Under the pieces are notes generated by a model. That model saw nothing but the letters and a program-made list of their open reading frames with translations. It made no database searches and was not told the origin of the DNA. The position numbers and the translations under genes are program-made. A stretch of DNA of 64,000 bases, from contig OZ220479.1 in the NCBI GenBank assembly GCA_965115885.1, positions 2,604,001 to 2,668,000 on the forward strand. Reading direction: 5' to 3'. This DNA comes from BD2-11 sp965115885 (GTDB taxonomy: Bacteria; Gemmatimonadota; Gemmatimonadetes; Longimicrobiales; Gaopeijiaceae). Shown here piece by piece: positions 61,622-64,000 of this stretch (its first letter is position 1; every line of letters starts with the position of its first letter).

Positions 61622-63051
61622 CCCCGGAATCCGCCCGACCCGGCGCTGCGTCCCCCCGGCGGGAGGGGAGCGGCGAGGTCGTCGTCGCGGACGGCGACGT
61701 TGTCGAAATGGGCGTAGGCGCTTTGGAAGTAGAGCGGCACGACCCCGGTGGGCCCGTTGCGCTGCTTGCTCACGATCAACTCGGCCTTGCCCTCCAGCGA
61801 GTTGCCGTCCGCGTCGGTTTTCGCGTAGTACTCGGGCCGATAGAGGAACATGACCAAGTCGGCGTCCTGCTCGATGCTCCCGCTCTCGCGCAGATCCGAG
61901 AGCTGCGGCCGATGGTCGGTGCGCTGCTCCGGGGCCCGGCTCAGCTGGCTCAGCGCCACCACCGGCACCTCCAGTTCCTTGGCCAGCGTCTTGAGGCTGC
62001 GCGAGATCTCGCTCACCTCCTGCTGCCGGTTCTCCCGGGCCCGGGATGCGCCCATCAGCTGCAGGTAGTCGATCACCAGCAGGCCCACCTTGCTCTCGGC
62101 CTTGAGTCGGCGCGCCTTGGCGCGCACTTCGAGCAGGCCGCCCGGGTTGTCGTCGAGCCAGATGGGACAGGTGTTCAGCCGTCCCGCCGCGACGGCCAGC
62201 CTCTGCACCTCCTCGTTGGAGAGCTCTCCCCGGCGCAGCTTCTGCGCGTCCACCCGCCCCCCGGCGCAAAGCAGCCGGTGCACCAGCTCCTCGTTGGACA
62301 TCTCCAGCGAGAAGACGCCCACGGGCACCCGCTGATCGGCGGCGTGACGCGCGACGTCCAGCACCCAGGAGGTCTTCCCCATCGACGGGCGTCCGGCCAC
62401 GATCACCAAGTTGCCCTTCTGCATGCCCCCGGTCATGTGATCCAGCCGGGTGAATCCGGTCGCCACCCCGGTGATCCGGGTGTCGGATTCCTGAAGCTTT
62501 TCGATGTGCTCGAAGGCGGGCCAGAGCAGCTCCTTGATGCGGACGAACCCCCCGCGGTCGTGCCCGCTGGCGACCTGGAAGATGCGCTGTTCGGCCTCGT
62601 CGACGACCTGTTCCGCGGTGCGCTCGCCCTGGGCGTAGGCGTCGCGGACGATCTGCGAGGCGGCGTCGATGAGCCGGCGCAGGAGCGCCTTGTCGCGCAC
62701 GACGCCCCCGTGGTGCTCGACGTTGGCGGCGGTGGGGACCGCGTCCAGCAGCTCGGCGAGGTAGTCGTAGCCTCCGACCGCCTCCAGTTCGTCGGTCTTC
62801 TCCAGCTCGTCGCCGACGAGGATGACGTCGATCGCGGCGCCGCGCTCGAAGAGGCCCACGATGGCGCGGAAGATGCGCCGGTGGGCTTCCGTGGCGAACA
62901 TGGTGTCGGAGACGACTTCCAGCACGCGCGCCACGGCGTCGCGGTCGATGAGCATGCCGCCCAGCACCGCCACTTCGGCTTCGAGCGAAAGCGGCGGCTC
63001 GCGGTCGTGCCCGGGCGTCCGTTCCCGTGCTTCGGGGGGGGTGGTGCTCAA
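61618..63051 (-). CDS. dnaB: Replicative DNA helicase DnaB
   Basis: DnaB is the hexameric replication-fork helicase. The 477-residue protein has an N-terminal domain (about 18-120, AEVAVLGGMLIDRDAV) and a C-terminal RecA-like ATPase with Walker A GRPSMGKTSW, Walker B LLVIDYLQL, ALSQLSRAPEQRTDHRP and the DLRESGSIEQDADLVMF segment. RNGPTGVVPLYF is near the end. No intein is present. The start codon appears to be TTG at 63051, with no close ATG or GTG. It is 55 bp downstream of the uracil-DNA glycosylase and overlaps ispD. Confidence 0.97.
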   Translation of the reverse strand: MSTTPPEARERTPGHDREPPLSLEAEVAVLGGMLIDRDAVARVLEVVSDTMFATEAHRRIFRAIVGLFERGAAIDVILVGDELEKTDELEAVGGYDYLAELLDAVPTAANVEHHGGVVRDKALLRRLIDAASQIVRDAYAQGERTAEQVVDEAEQRIFQVASGHDRGGFVRIKELLWPAFEHIEKLQESDTRITGVATGFTRLDHMTGGMQKGNLVIVAGRPSMGKTSWVLDVARHAADQRVPVGVFSLEMSNEELVHRLLCAGGRVDAQKLRRGELSNEEVQRLAVAAGRLNTCPIWLDDNPGGLLEVRAKARRLKAESKVGLLVIDYLQLMGASRARENRQQEVSEISRSLKTLAKELEVPVVALSQLSRAPEQRTDHRPQLSDLRESGSIEQDADLVMFLYRPEYYAKTDADGNSLEGKAELIVSKQRNGPTGVVPLYFQSAYAHFDNVAVRDDDLAAPLPPGGRSAGSGGFRG

Positions 63052-63106
63052 CGCGTCTCGCCGGAGGTGTGGGGTGAGGGACCGCGGGGGACCGGGGCGC
63101 GGAGCC

Positions 63107-63838
63107 CTACCCTCCGACGGAGCGGCCGGTGCGGTCCAGGATGCCCCGCAACATCTGGAGGTCGTCCCACACGGCCCGCGTCCAGCCGCGATTCCGGAGC
63201 AACGCCGCCGGATGGTAGGTCACCACCGCCGGCACGCCCCCGTACTCGTATATCTCGCCCCGGAGCCTGCCCAGGGCAACTTGGCGTCCGGTGACGAACT
63301 GGGCCGCGAACCCGCCCACGGCCAGAATGGCCTCGGGAGCCACCAGCTCGATCTGCCGCGCCAAGTAGGGAGTGCACGCCTCGATCTCGTCCGGATTCGG
63401 ATCCCGGTTCCTCGGAGGGCGGCACTTGAGGACGTTGCAGATGTAGACGGTGTCGGCGCGGGAAAGGCCGACCGACGCGAGCAGCAGGTCGAGCAGCTTG
63501 CCCGCCCTGCCCACGAAGGGAAGTCCGGTGCGGTCCTCGTGCGCTCCCGGCGCCTCCCCGACGACGAGCAGCCGACCCTGCGGGTTCCCGTCGGAGAAAA
63601 CCACCTGGGTGCGCCCCTCGGCCAAACCGCACTTCCGGCAGGCGAGCGCGGCGCGACGGAGCGCGTCGTAGTCGTCCGGGAGGGGGGGCGAAGAGTCCGG
63701 GCCCGGGGCGGCCGGAGCGGTCCCGCGAGCGCGGGCGAGCGCCAGAGCCTCGGCCGCGGCGAGCCGGTCGAACACGATCTCGTCCTCGCCCAGCTCCCGC
63801 CGCTGGCTCGCGTAGCGGGCCAGTTCGCGCTCGTCCAC
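63107..63838 (-). CDS. Uracil-DNA glycosylase, family 4 (Fe-S type)
   Basis: This enzyme removes uracil from DNA after cytosine deamination. The 243-residue protein has an N-terminal extension and then the catalytic domain. Evidence: the Fe-S cysteines in LACRKCGLAEGR, CNVLKCRPPRNRDPNPDEIEAC; the active-site GEAPGAHEDRTGLPFVGRAG (in parts); and the final VTYHPAALLR loop. Family 4 UDGs are typical of thermophiles and many bacteria. It begins at GTG 63838, 17 bp after the coaBC stop, and precedes dnaB. Confidence 0.94.
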   Translation of the reverse strand: MDERELARYASQRRELGEDEIVFDRLAAAEALALARARGTAPAAPGPDSSPPLPDDYDALRRAALACRKCGLAEGRTQVVFSDGNPQGRLLVVGEAPGAHEDRTGLPFVGRAGKLLDLLLASVGLSRADTVYICNVLKCRPPRNRDPNPDEIEACTPYLARQIELVAPEAILAVGGFAAQFVTGRQVALGRLRGEIYEYGGVPAVVTYHPAALLRNRGWTRAVWDDLQMLRGILDRTGRSVGG

Positions 63839-63855
63839 GTCCGAGCCCCGAATCC

Positions 63856-64000
63856 CTAGGGCGCCCGGCCGGAGAGCCGGTCGAGGACGGCGTCCGCGAT
63901 CTCGTCCTTGGGCAGGAGCCCCAGCGCCTCGGCCGAGCCCTCGGGCGTCAGCAGCGTCACCGCGCCCCGCTCGCCCCAGGGACCGCCGTCCGGACCGCGG
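63856..64000 (-). CDS. coaBC: CoaBC (phosphopantothenoylcysteine decarboxylase/synthase), C-terminal end
   Basis: Only the last 48 codons are inside the window, leaving on the right edge. The peptide reads in part ERGAVTLLTPEG, then LGLLPKDEIADAVLDRL and a TAG stop at 63856-63858. The pattern of a strand, a short loop and a final L-P-x-x-x-K-x-E-I/V-A-D helix is that of the CoaB domain terminus, which ligates cysteine to 4'-phosphopantothenate in CoA synthesis. The identification rests on this short end and on being directly upstream of a DNA-metabolism run. Other identities are possible. Confidence 0.65.
   Translation of the reverse strand, partial: RGPDGGPWGERGAVTLLTPEGSAEALGLLPKDEIADAVLDRLSGRAP

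Overview
The window reads as chromosomal DNA of a high-GC (about 70% by eye) Gram-negative bacterium, most likely a member of the Gemmatimonadota or a close relative. The grounds are secreted M24/M28 peptidases, creatininase-like and NHL-propeller proteins with signal peptides, a DUF5916-type outer-membrane protein, a Bat (VWA/TPR/BatD) cluster and many GTG/TTG starts. I could not run a phylogeny, so the taxon is an inference. There is no sign of plasmid or prophage, and I found no tRNA, rRNA or CRISPR array.

Positions 1-34250 are mostly rightward. They begin with the end of a ferredoxin-dependent 2-oxoacid oxidoreductase (korA-korB) and a malic enzyme fused to a phosphotransacetylase-like domain. 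Next come an M24 and an M28 peptidase, a membrane-anchored Holliday-resolvase-like protein and a frame-disrupted FkbM methyltransferase. An SLC13/TrkA_C transporter and an NHL propeller protein follow, then a coupled pair made of a triplicated-domain secreted protein and an Omp85-like barrel protein. After that lie an SDR with a signal peptide, a DUF5916 protein, a class II amidotransferase, a PLP dehydratase, a TrxC-like thioredoxin and a four-gene Bat cluster. The stretch ends with a quinone oxidoreductase, a creatininase-like protein and an ALDH7-type dehydrogenase.

Positions 34250-37110 hold a nitrilase-family hydrolase and a small accessory islet: a frameshifted NYN-domain gene next to a 252-bp MITE-like element with 21-bp terminal inverted repeats. 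Positions 37110-44550 return to housekeeping: FKBP isomerase, dcd, malate dehydrogenase, a moaD-moaE-moaA molybdopterin group, HU, carA, and an RNase HI-like protein missing two catalytic carboxylates.

The most unusual locus is 44624-47715. An OB-fold protein gene overlaps by 4 bp a gene for a single polypeptide that joins a TctA/DUF112-type permease, an intact staphylococcal-nuclease domain and two excalibur-like calcium-binding modules. The two modules come from a recent 207-bp tandem duplication. The arrangement suggests coupled nucleic-acid cleavage and uptake at the cell surface.

Positions 47889-64000 are mostly leftward. One long run encodes lower glycolysis (gap, pgk, tpiA), secG, a 2-oxoacid dehydrogenase complex (E1alpha, E1beta, E2), the lipoyl-attaching enzyme LipB and a RelA/SpoT-synthetase-domain protein. 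The E1alpha lacks the normal thiamine-diphosphate motif. A second run encodes the end of coaBC, uracil-DNA glycosylase, dnaB, ispD, a Sua5-phosphatase fusion and aroE, with 4-bp overlaps from dnaB onward. A 569-aa coiled-coil protein of unknown function (57093-58802) lies between the two runs on the opposite strand.
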